Shown: positions 1 through 6,327, counted from the stretch's first letter. The stretch: DNA of 6,858 nucleotides from Candidatus Aminicenantota bacterium (GCA_020355945.1 CP070627.1:1639526-1646383), one strand, 5' to 3'. The notes: generated from the sequence alone by a model not told the origin. Program-made: numbers and translations.

Positions 1-417
1 AAGGTAATCCTCTATATTAAAAGGGTCAATATTTCCACAATTTTTAAGAGCTATTTTTTTTTGATCCTTACTAACTGAAAATTTATCAATAAGAGGAACA
101 TCCTTATACTCTTTTATGGTAACAGTTTCAGGATGATATTGATATAAAGCATGTTCCTTAATCACCTCTCCTTTTATCACAGTTTTCTCAAAAATTGATG
201 GTACTGACTCAGGAGAGATATTACCATAAGTAAGCCTTGTTCTGCCATCAATCTCTAATTCGGCAATAACCTCCTGAGAACACAGTCCTATACAACCTGT
301 GGATTTAAGTGCAACAGCCAGACCAGACTTTTCAATTTCATTCTTGAAAGCATTATAAACATCCACAGCACCAGCTGCTCTGCCACACGTTGCCATTCCA
401 ATTCTTATACTAGACAT
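1..417 (-). CDS. nuoF: NuoF-like NADH-binding flavoprotein subunit, N-terminal part only
   Basis: This gene runs off the left edge; 139 residues are visible. Seen: an N-terminal thioredoxin-like [2Fe-2S] domain (about residues 1-90) with Cys11 in a TCGRAAGA motif and a Cys42-x3-Cys46 pair (GCIGLC). It is followed by the linker that introduces the NuoF flavoprotein domain, ending in LKNCGNIDPFNIEDYL (residues 124-139), which resembles the usual 'RNCGxIDPxxIxEY' entry segment. Family knowledge: this architecture is that of NuoF-like subunits of soluble NAD-linked hydrogenases and formate dehydrogenases (HydB/HndC type), where FMN and NADH bind further on, followed by a [4Fe-4S] cluster. Those parts lie outside the window, so NADH oxidation is inferred. 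Only three cysteines sit in the N-terminal domain, so a fourth cluster ligand is not evident. The ATG at 415-417 is supported by an AAGGTGG ribosome site 8 bases upstream. It is the last gene visible in the operon, 13 bases after the NuoE-like gene. Confidence 0.9.
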   Translation of the reverse strand, partial: MSSIRIGMATCGRAAGAVDVYNAFKNEIEKSGLAVALKSTGCIGLCSQEVIAELEIDGRTRLTYGNISPESVPSIFEKTVIKGEVIKEHALYQYHPETVTIKEYKDVPLIDKFSVSKDQKKIALKNCGNIDPFNIEDYL

Positions 418-425
418 TTTTTTAT

Positions 426-432
426 CCACCTT
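426..432 (-). promoter_or_regulatory. Ribosome binding site of the NuoF-like gene
   Basis: On the minus strand the bases read AAGGTGG, 8 bases before the ATG at 417. The first two bases lie in the TAA stop codon of the NuoE-like gene (431-433). The site therefore overlaps the end of the preceding gene, which favours coupled translation of the two subunits (inference). Confidence 0.7.
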
Positions 433-940
433 ATAAATCCATACTATCTGAAAGCTTGCGATAGGTCTCGATTATTTCTTTTATTTTGTCTACATTAAGA
501 TTGCCATAAGCTTTGCCATTAACCATCATTGAAGGCGCAAGTGCACAACATCCAAGACAGGCAACATTCTGAATTGTAAAGAGCCGATCCTCTGTTGTAT
601 CATTTTGTTCATCGAGATTCAGATAGGATCTCAACTTCTTAGCAAGAACTTTTGATCCTCCCACATGACAGGCTGTGCCCTTGCACATTTTTACAATATT
701 TTTCCCCACAGGTTTTGTACTGAACTGTGCATAAAATGTAACTACACCATATATATGGCTCCCTGATACATTTGTCTTTTCGGTAATATATCGCATTGAA
801 AATGCGGGAACATATCCAAATTTTGACTGGATTTGCTGGAGATATATCATGACAGAATTTTCATTTGAATAATTTCTATAAATCTCTTCCAGGGCTTCCA
901 TGTCTTCTTGAGATGCAATTTCACTATTTTCGGCTAACAT
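431..940 (-). CDS. nuoE: NuoE-like thioredoxin-fold [2Fe-2S] subunit
   Basis: A 169-residue protein, typical length for the NuoE / 24-kDa family. An N-terminal helical part (about 1-75) contains the family segment VSGSHIYGVVTFYAQF (58-73). It is followed by the thioredoxin-like [2Fe-2S] domain with ligands Cys86 and Cys91 (CKGTAC) and Cys128 and Cys132 (CLGCC). Family knowledge: NuoE partners NuoF and holds the off-path N1a-type cluster next to FMN in complex I, HydABC-like hydrogenases and NAD-linked formate dehydrogenases. It is cytoplasmic, with no signal peptide or membrane segment. A small oddity is Cys131 directly before ligand Cys132, where Ala or Ser is more usual. The gene begins 2 bases after the stop of the NuoG-like gene, with a strong AAGGAGG site, and ends 13 bases before the NuoF-like gene, so the three subunits are probably made together. 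A HydC/HndA-type name would fit equally well; the sequence alone does not say which complex it serves. Confidence 0.95.
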   Translation of the reverse strand: MLAENSEIASQEDMEALEEIYRNYSNENSVMIYLQQIQSKFGYVPAFSMRYITEKTNVSGSHIYGVVTFYAQFSTKPVGKNIVKMCKGTACHVGGSKVLAKKLRSYLNLDEQNDTTEDRLFTIQNVACLGCCALAPSMMVNGKAYGNLNVDKIKEIIETYRKLSDSMDL

Positions 941-942
941 AA

Positions 943-2961
943 TTATTTAACCTCCTTAAATCTTTTATCAACAACATCCAGCAAATCAATACAATGCTGG
1001 CATAGTATCTTATGAAAATCTGGTCTTTTAATACCCCTGGGTAGTTTACCAGTAACCTTAAGAGAAATATCCGGCCTTTTAGATATTTTCACTCCGTCAC
1101 CCTCTAATAAACTATAATTTATTTTTATAATGTTGGGATCTTTAAGAACGATTTCTTTCTCCCATATTTCTTTGCTGTTTTCCGAATCCCATTTGTGCTC
1201 CATCCTTTTCGCCAATTCTTTGAAAATCCACCATGTAGGTTTTGCCTGACCTGGTGCATCCACTGCTTTTTTGACTCTATTTACACGGTAATCCGAACTT
1301 ATATAGGTACCGTCATATTCAACCCAAATTGCAGCTGGTAGTATAACATCAGCCTTTTTTACAGATTCATTCGAGTAAATATCCTGTACAATCAGGAATT
1401 CTATTGAATCACCTCTCTCAATATTTCCACCCATCGAATACAAGAATTTTACAGTTGACAGGTCAAGATTTTCTTTTGGTTGAATATCCATAAAATAGGC
1501 ACCAAGGGTATTATTTTCTCTACTCAAGGAATGGATGGTTACATTATTCATTTTTTTTATGGAGGAAACATCATATAGCGGATCATGAATCAGAATAACC
1601 TCGCCATCAATACCATCAATCTCTTTTTTAAGACCTGAAAGATCATCTAGATGAACTTGGGCAAATTTAGATATTTCTGTTTTTCTGGGGTCTACAACGA
1701 TCAATTCTGCTCCCTGTAATACCGCCTGCTTTACAAAAGTTGCTGCAACCGGGTTATCCCGGGTTATATCGGCCCCGGCCACAACTATAGTTGAAGCATT
1801 TTTTAAATCCTCATATTCGATACCCATATAAGCCGGGGGTTCAAAATGGAACACATTACCTGTAGATATAACCGTATTGAAAAATTTCCTGGCCTGGAAT
1901 AAATCTTCATTGGTATATTTGGTTGAAACCAGGCACCCGATGGAGTCAGGCCCATGTTCCTTTTTTATTTCGTTCATTTTTGCAGCAATTACATCCAGGG
2001 CTTCATCCCATGATGCTTCTACCAGGCTGCCATTTTTTTTGATTTTCGGTTTGGTTAATCTTTCCTGGGAATGAATAAAATCAAAGCCGAAACGACCTTT
2101 GAAACAAAGACGGCCAAGATTTGGTTTGGCATCCTCGACACCGTCGACTTTAACTATTTGTTGATCCTTTATGTAAAGATCCAGTTGGCAGCCAACCCCA
2201 CAGTAATGGCAGGTGGTACGTACATGTTTTACATCCCACATCCTGGAGTTAAACCGGTTTCTCTTCTCGAAAAGTGAACCCACCGGGCAGGCCTGGACAC
2301 ATTCGCCGCAGTATACACAATCGGAATCGGGGAGCGTTTTATCACCTCTTACTACTATTTTTGCAATATTTCCCCGGTATCCGTGAGAGAGAGCATTATT
2401 GACCTGTATTTCAGCACAGGCCTGGACACAGCGGCCGCATAGAATGCAGCGTGAAAAATCCCGGCCTACTAACAGGTCATCATATTCAAGGAGATAGTTG
2501 GTGGGTATACGATCAAGGGTCCTTTCGGTAATCATGTATTTATATGCCAGGGCTTGAAGACGACACCTCCCGTAAGCAACACAAATATCATCTGCCTGAT
2601 CATAGTCCTTAACCTCTTGCTGGAAATCTGTCCATTCATCAGGGAAATTTCCGCGAACAGCACAATTGTGATTGCCTGAAATAAGCAGCAGCTCAATTAC
2701 CATTTTACGGGCTCTTATAATACCCGGGGTATTGGTAAAAACTTCCATATCTTTTACTGCAGGGGTGGAACAAGCGCTAACCGGGCCGCGTCCCCCTTTT
2801 ACATCAACAAGACACATACGACAGGCCCCGGTGGGAAATGCTCCTTTCAGGTAGCAAAGGGTTGGAATATCGATATTATTTCGCGTTGCCACCTCTAAAA
2901 TCGTATCGCCTTCTTTAAACTCACATTTTTTCCCGTTTATTATCATTACGTTGTTAGCCAT
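943..2961 (-). CDS. NuoG/formate dehydrogenase alpha-like iron-sulfur protein with a shortened, apparently non-catalytic molybdopterin domain
   Basis: A 672-residue protein. Domains in order: plant-type [2Fe-2S] ferredoxin (about 4-80; Cys36, Cys47, Cys50, Cys64); NuoG-type His/Cys cluster (His98, Cys100, Cys127, Cys133); two [4Fe-4S] motifs (Cys172/175/178/182 and Cys215/218/221/225); then the molybdopterin-oxidoreductase Fe-S domain (Cys251/254/258/286) and an MopB domain to about 590. Family knowledge: this is the layout of NuoG and of the alpha subunit of NAD-linked formate dehydrogenase. Catalytic formate dehydrogenases carry a Sec/Cys-His pair after the 'GTNNVD' segment. Here STGNVFHFEPPAYMG (366-380) runs straight on to the next conserved strand, and no Cys or Sec is present. 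The C-terminal cofactor-binding domain is also missing; the chain ends in a short tail with Cys654-x2-Cys657. It is therefore probably an electron-wiring subunit rather than an enzyme (inference). No in-frame TGA was needed. The ATG at 2959-2961 follows a weak AGGATAGGAT site. The start is 30 bases after rnfB, and the NuoE-like gene follows 2 bases after the end. Confidence 0.9.
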   Translation of the reverse strand: MANNVMIINGKKCEFKEGDTILEVATRNNIDIPTLCYLKGAFPTGACRMCLVDVKGGRGPVSACSTPAVKDMEVFTNTPGIIRARKMVIELLLISGNHNCAVRGNFPDEWTDFQQEVKDYDQADDICVAYGRCRLQALAYKYMITERTLDRIPTNYLLEYDDLLVGRDFSRCILCGRCVQACAEIQVNNALSHGYRGNIAKIVVRGDKTLPDSDCVYCGECVQACPVGSLFEKRNRFNSRMWDVKHVRTTCHYCGVGCQLDLYIKDQQIVKVDGVEDAKPNLGRLCFKGRFGFDFIHSQERLTKPKIKKNGSLVEASWDEALDVIAAKMNEIKKEHGPDSIGCLVSTKYTNEDLFQARKFFNTVISTGNVFHFEPPAYMGIEYEDLKNASTIVVAGADITRDNPVAATFVKQAVLQGAELIVVDPRKTEISKFAQVHLDDLSGLKKEIDGIDGEVILIHDPLYDVSSIKKMNNVTIHSLSRENNTLGAYFMDIQPKENLDLSTVKFLYSMGGNIERGDSIEFLIVQDIYSNESVKKADVILPAAIWVEYDGTYISSDYRVNRVKKAVDAPGQAKPTWWIFKELAKRMEHKWDSENSKEIWEKEIVLKDPNIIKINYSLLEGDGVKISKRPDISLKVTGKLPRGIKRPDFHKILCQHCIDLLDVVDKRFKEVK
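951..957 (-). promoter_or_regulatory. Strong ribosome binding site of the NuoE-like gene, inside the end of the NuoG-like gene
   Basis: The minus strand reads AAGGAGG, a near-perfect Shine-Dalgarno sequence, 10 bases before the ATG at 938-940. It lies within the last codons of the upstream gene, whose TAA is at 943-945. This fixes the NuoE-like start and suggests translational coupling. Confidence 0.8.
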
Positions 2962-2973
2962 TTTGCTTATAAA

Positions 2974-2983
2974 TCCTATCCTA
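2974..2983 (-). promoter_or_regulatory. Weak ribosome binding site of the NuoG-like gene
   Basis: The minus strand reads AGGATAGGAT, a doubled AGGAT, with 12 bases between it and the ATG at 2959-2961. It is the only Shine-Dalgarno-like element in the 30-base gap after rnfB. The match and spacing are poorer than for the neighbouring genes. Confidence 0.45.
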
Positions 2984-2991
2984 TTTTTTTA

Positions 2992-5034
2992 TTAAGCCGG
3001 AATCTCATTTATTCCTTCCATATTTAATTCTTTTTTATAGCATATTAAACCGCAATTCAAACACCTTTCAGCTTGCCTTTTGGTTTCTTCTTCACTCAGG
3101 GTCATTATTGAATCAATATTCCCTCGTAGCGCTTTCAAATTTTCTGCCTCTGCTATTTCGAAGACATTTTGCAGCTCTTTCTCGTCTATTATCATTCCTG
3201 GTTCAGGGCATATTTTTTCTTCGCTGCCGTAGAGATGCAGGGCACGGACCATTTTTCTACCCCGTCTTACTGCTGCTACCACCCGGCCGATATCAGTGGG
3301 ACGACCGGTTTCACCAGTGGCAAAAATACCCATATCCGCTTCACCGGGGATAACCTTTAAAATTTCCACGGTTTTCCATTTATTTCCTTCTTTCTCTTCT
3401 GCTTTTTCTTCTGCTTCTTCTGCTTCGCTTTTGACTTTGGCAAAAAGCATTTCAGGAAAACGGCCTGAACCCACAATCACGTTATCCACGCCTATTTTTT
3501 CAACTGTGCCGTCAAAAGTACGAATAGAAATTTCGCTTAATTGGTCTCCCTCACCCTGGAGTTCAACCGGGAGAGCAGAAAAAATTATTTTTATTTTGTC
3601 TGTTTCTTCTATCTCGATATCTTTAGATATGGCAGTTGGTTTGGAATAGGGATAGACGATGGTCACTTCTTTGGCCCCGCTGTTTAAACATATGTTTGCG
3701 GCCTTAGAAGCGGTTTTACCTCCACCCACTATCACCACTTTCTCTTTAACGGGTTTTTTCTTACCTTTTGAAGCTGCTAATAAGAAGTCAAGAAGTAAAT
3801 ATGTCCCGGGAATAATATTTTCTTCCCCTGCCTTTTCCCTTAGAATCTGCCGGCTGTCCCAACCACCCACAGTAAGAAGGACCATATCGCAGCCTTCATC
3901 AAAAAGTGAAGCCAGGGTAAAATCTTCACCCATTAATTTACCGGTTTCAGCTTCGACACCGCTTTCCAATATACCGTTGATTTCCCAGTCCAGCACTTCC
4001 CTGGGTAATCGATCTTCGGTGATAACATATCTTAGAATACCGCCCAGTTTCCCGGTGGCTTCAAAAACTTTGGGTTGGTGCCCCAGCCGTCTCAGGTAAT
4101 ATGCTGCGGTCAAACCTTCAACACCACCGCCGACAACGGTGATTTTGTTTCCTGCTGCCGGCGGTATATAAGTAGGTAATGCCCTCTCACCTTTTTTCAT
4201 CTCGTAACTGGAAACGAATTTCTTTAAGGCATTGATGGTTACGGGATCGTCTATATGATTGCGCCGACACTCATATTCGCAGGGCGCCGGGCATATCCAG
4301 CCGCAAATAAGGGGGAAAGGATTCTTTTCCCTGATTACCCGAACTGCCTCCAGATAGTTTCCTGCGGATATCTGTCGAATATATCCCGGGATATCGATTT
4401 CAGCAGGACACTGTCTCTGGCAGGGTGCCGTACATTCGGTCACTTTGTAATCGGACAATATCCGCCTGGCAGCAGATGTTAAGGTGATAATACCTTTAGG
4501 GCAATTTTCGGCACATACTCCGCAGCCGGTACACCGCTCCTTGTTAACCACAGGCAAATTATTTTCACCCATAGAAAGTGCATCAAACGGGCAGGCTCTA
4601 ACACAGGTGCCTAATCCCAGGCAGCCGATATTACATTCTTTGCTGCCGCCGTAAAGAAGCACGGCAGCCCGGCAGTCCATGACACCGGAATAATCATACT
4701 TCAAATCCGCATCTTGAAACCCATAATAGCACCCGGGGTTTGAGATTTCCGGTTCTTTTTCTTCTACGCTCAAGCCCATAACACCAGCAACATTTTGAGC
4801 GATTTCAAAGCCGCCGGCAACACATACATCCGCTTTGGCTTTTCCCGACACCACTGCTTCAGCGGCTGCCGAACACCCGGCATAGCCGCATCCGCCGCAG
4901 TTGGCTCCCAACAAGGCTTCCTCTACTTGCTCGATGCGCGGGTCCTCCCATAAATAAAAAACCTTTGAGGCTATGGCCAACATCACCGATGCTGACAACC
5001 CCAACCCCATTAAAAGTAACGTTGCAATCAACAT
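2992..5034 (-). CDS. rnfB: RnfB fused to a GltD/NfnB-like FAD- and NAD(P)-binding flavoprotein
   Basis: A 680-residue fusion; RnfB alone is usually about 200-350. RnfB part (1 to about 190): N-terminal membrane helix (about 1-27), Fe-S domain with Cys46/49/54/71, further cysteines at 102, 121 and 134, then a 2x[4Fe-4S] ferredoxin (Cys138/144/148 plus Cys178, and Cys168/171/174 plus Cys148 or a nearby Cys). RnfB accepts electrons from ferredoxin at the cytoplasmic membrane face. GltD-like part (about 195-680): two more [4Fe-4S] motifs (Cys201/205/209 and Cys244/248/252/256), an FAD-binding fold with GGGVEG (302-307), an NAD(P)-binding fold with GGGKTA (437-442), a Glu/Lys/Ala-rich insert (about 534-549), a GETG flavin-site segment (574-577) and a tail with Cys658/661/665. 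Family knowledge: such domains occur in glutamate synthase small subunit and NfnB, passing electrons between NAD(P)H, FAD and Fe-S clusters. No glutamate synthase large subunit or NfnA is in the window, so a role as an Rnf-linked NAD(P)H port is inferred. The ATG has AGAGGAAG 6 bases upstream, overlapping the rnfA stop. Confidence 0.93.
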   Translation of the reverse strand: MLIATLLLMGLGLSASVMLAIASKVFYLWEDPRIEQVEEALLGANCGGCGYAGCSAAAEAVVSGKAKADVCVAGGFEIAQNVAGVMGLSVEEKEPEISNPGCYYGFQDADLKYDYSGVMDCRAAVLLYGGSKECNIGCLGLGTCVRACPFDALSMGENNLPVVNKERCTGCGVCAENCPKGIITLTSAARRILSDYKVTECTAPCQRQCPAEIDIPGYIRQISAGNYLEAVRVIREKNPFPLICGWICPAPCEYECRRNHIDDPVTINALKKFVSSYEMKKGERALPTYIPPAAGNKITVVGGGVEGLTAAYYLRRLGHQPKVFEATGKLGGILRYVITEDRLPREVLDWEINGILESGVEAETGKLMGEDFTLASLFDEGCDMVLLTVGGWDSRQILREKAGEENIIPGTYLLLDFLLAASKGKKKPVKEKVVIVGGGKTASKAANICLNSGAKEVTIVYPYSKPTAISKDIEIEETDKIKIIFSALPVELQGEGDQLSEISIRTFDGTVEKIGVDNVIVGSGRFPEMLFAKVKSEAEEAEEKAEEKEGNKWKTVEILKVIPGEADMGIFATGETGRPTDIGRVVAAVRRGRKMVRALHLYGSEEKICPEPGMIIDEKELQNVFEIAEAENLKALRGNIDSIMTLSEEETKRQAERCLNCGLICYKKELNMEGINEIPA
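3397..3425. repeat. Short in-frame pyrimidine repeat inside the rnfB fusion
   Basis: The plus strand holds three copies of TTCTGCTT starting at 3397, 3409 and 3418, within an almost pure pyrimidine tract at about 3385-3426. The spacings (12 and 9 bases) are multiples of three. On the coding strand the tract encodes a Glu/Ala/Lys-rich segment, about residues 536-549 of the RnfB fusion. It probably arose by in-frame slippage and forms a flexible or helical surface insert in the flavoprotein domain. Confidence 0.6.
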
Positions 5035-5040
5035 GAGACT

Positions 5041-5048
5041 CTTCCTCT
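5041..5048 (-). promoter_or_regulatory. Ribosome binding site of the rnfB fusion
   Basis: The minus strand reads AGAGGAAG, 6 bases before the ATG at 5032-5034. It overlaps the TAG stop of rnfA (5047-5049), so translation of the two genes is probably coupled. It supports the chosen start, which also gives RnfB its expected N-terminal membrane helix. Confidence 0.65.
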
Positions 5049-5646
5049 ATTTCATAGTTAAAGCAGTAAGCGTACTATCAATTCCTCTAAACCCAAGAAA
5101 AGCCATTGCTATTAATCCCGCCGTTACCAGGGCAATCGCAGTGTCTTGAAAGTTTTTAGGAATATGAGATACCTGGAACCGCTCCCGGATACCGGCAAAT
5201 ATGACCAACGCCAAAGCAAAACCAATACCAGAAAAAAGAGCGTAAAACACACTCTCTGCAAAGTTGAATTCTTTACGAATCACCAACACCGCCACACCCA
5301 GGATGGCACAGTTGGTGGTAATCAACGGCAAGAAAATTCCTAAGGCTTTGTAAAGCGCTGGTACCAATTTCTTTAAAAACATCTCGATCAACTGCACCAG
5401 CGACGCAATCACTAATATAAATACAATGGTCTGGAGATACTCGATTCCAAGAGTTACTAAGATATAATGGTGGATAAACCAGGTGATAAAGGTGGCAAAG
5501 GTCATGACAAATATGACCGCCATCCCCATCCCACTGGCCGTGTCCATTTTTTTGGAGACTCCCAAAAACGGGCAGTTCCCCAAATACTGCGCCAAAAGAA
5601 TGTTCTTTACCAAAATCGCATTAATCGCCAGGACAATGTACTCCAT
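5047..5646 (-). CDS. rnfA: Rnf complex membrane subunit RnfA
   Basis: A 199-residue, very hydrophobic protein, close to the usual length of about 193. Six membrane segments can be drawn at roughly 3-22, 39-63, 70-91, 101-123, 132-153 and 169-186. Family signatures are LGNCPFLGVSKK (22-33) and LPLITTNCAILGVA (106-119). Cys25 and Cys113 lie in the two half-membrane motifs. In the Rnf/Nqr family, these together with the matching cysteines of RnfE (NqrD/NqrE in Nqr) hold a [2Fe-2S] cluster in the middle of the membrane that passes electrons across it. RnfA is homologous to RnfE with opposite topology. It lies 70 bases after rnfE and ends 12 bases before rnfB, in clostridial rnf order. The ATG at 5644-5646 is preceded by GGAG at 5654-5657; another ATG 4 bases upstream is out of frame. 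The Nqr homologue NqrE is an alternative label, but the RnfB neighbour decides for Rnf. Confidence 0.96.
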   Translation of the reverse strand: MEYIVLAINAILVKNILLAQYLGNCPFLGVSKKMDTASGMGMAVIFVMTFATFITWFIHHYILVTLGIEYLQTIVFILVIASLVQLIEMFLKKLVPALYKALGIFLPLITTNCAILGVAVLVIRKEFNFAESVFYALFSGIGFALALVIFAGIRERFQVSHIPKNFQDTAIALVTAGLIAMAFLGFRGIDSTLTALTMK

Positions 5647-5716
5647 TCATTAACTCCATCATGTTTTTAGCCCTAGAGGACACTCTGCTCCCTGTGATCT
5701 CTGTGGCTTCATTTCT
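5647..5716. other. 70-base gap between rnfE and rnfA
   Basis: The longest gap in the window. It holds the rnfA ribosome site (GGAG, 5654-5657 on the minus strand). It also holds a 4-base-pair inverted repeat, AGAG/CTCT, with a 4-base loop at about 5675-5686. That stem is too weak, and lacks a following T-run in the direction of transcription, to call a terminator. No open reading frame or clear promoter was recognised in it. Confidence 0.5.
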
Positions 5717-6310
5717 TTATTTCCTCGGGACTATATTAATAATTCCCAAAACAATTCCCAGGCAGACAAAAGCACCAGGCGCCTGGACCATAAACGAAAA
5801 AGGCTCAAAACTGTCCCACATCACCTGCATCCCCAGGAATGTACCATTACCCAGTACCTCCCTGATGGCGGAAATCAAAAACAATGACATGGTAAAACCC
5901 AATCCAATTCCTAATCCATCAGAAGCGGATAAATACACCGGGTTCTTGGAAGCAAAGGCTTCCGCCCTTCCCAGGATAATACAGTTCACCACGATCAAGG
6001 GAATAAATATTCCCAACCTTTCCGAAATCGAAAAAAAGTAAGCTTTCATTAATAGTTCAACCATTACCACAAAGGTGGCAATAACCATAATATAAGAAGC
6101 TATCCTGACTTTTTTCGGTATCAGGCTCTTAATAGAAGAAATGATTACGTTTGAAAAGATCAGGACAAACGTGGTAGCCAGTCCCATACCAATACCATTT
6201 TCCACTGAAGTGGTAATGGCCAGCGTGGGACATAATCCCAACACTAACCGAAACGGTGGCAGCACGTCCCAAAAACCTTTAACAAATTCACTGGTTATTG
6301 TTTTGCCCAT
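5717..6310 (-). CDS. rnfE: Rnf complex membrane subunit RnfE
   Basis: A 197-residue hydrophobic protein, near the usual length for RnfE (about 195-230). Family signatures are VLGLCPTLAITTS (23-35), ENGIGMGLATTFVL (37-50) and IPLIVVNCIILGRAEAFA (103-120). Six membrane segments fit at about 20-39, 41-60, 69-88, 98-114, 132-153 and 178-194. Cys27 and Cys110 are the cysteines that, with Cys25 and Cys113 of RnfA, are expected to hold the [2Fe-2S] cluster within the membrane. Role: an integral subunit of the ion-pumping Rnf complex, in the electron path between ferredoxin-side and flavin-bearing subunits. The gene begins 17 bases after rnfG with AAGGA 10 bases before the ATG; an earlier in-line ATG is followed at once by a stop. 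The LGLCPTLA motif and its place between rnfG and rnfA separate it from RnfA. Confidence 0.96.
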   Translation of the reverse strand: MGKTITSEFVKGFWDVLPPFRLVLGLCPTLAITTSVENGIGMGLATTFVLIFSNVIISSIKSLIPKKVRIASYIMVIATFVVMVELLMKAYFFSISERLGIFIPLIVVNCIILGRAEAFASKNPVYLSASDGLGIGLGFTMSLFLISAIREVLGNGTFLGMQVMWDSFEPFSFMVQAPGAFVCLGIVLGIINIVPRK

Positions 6311-6320
6311 TGCTGTTACA

Positions 6321-6325
6321 TCCTT
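6321..6325 (-). promoter_or_regulatory. Ribosome binding site of rnfE
   Basis: The minus strand reads AAGGA, 10 bases before the rnfE ATG at 6308-6310, in the 17-base gap after the rnfG stop (TAA, 6328-6330). It supports the start chosen for RnfE. Confidence 0.6.
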
Positions 6326-6327
6326 AT

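Noticed and set aside
54..62. Run of nine T (nine A in the coding strand) in the NuoF-like gene, considered as a programmed frameshift site
   Set aside because: The reading frame continues normally on both sides into the conserved NCGxIDP segment, and no slippery heptamer with downstream structure was evident.
1800..1870. Possible selenocysteine (in-frame TGA) at the formate dehydrogenase active-site position of the NuoG-like protein
   Set aside because: The frame is open throughout with no in-frame TGA, and the segment that would carry Sec or Cys is deleted rather than interrupted.
2984..2990. T-run in the gap between rnfB and the NuoG-like gene, considered as a terminator
   Set aside because: The run is of T on the plus strand, so it is an A-run in the transcript of this operon, and no stem precedes it.
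3659..4099. Plus-strand open frame of 146 codons opposite the rnfB fusion
   Set aside because: Antisense to the FAD- and NAD(P)-binding folds; no motif of its own.
5675..5686. Small inverted repeat in the rnfE-rnfA gap, considered as a terminator or attenuator
   Set aside because: Only four base pairs, no GC-rich extension and no T-run downstream on the minus strand.
5661..6041. Plus-strand open frame of 126 codons opposite rnfE
   Set aside because: It lies wholly opposite a well-conserved membrane gene, shows no recognisable motif, and its hydrophobic and polar pattern is that of an antisense shadow.
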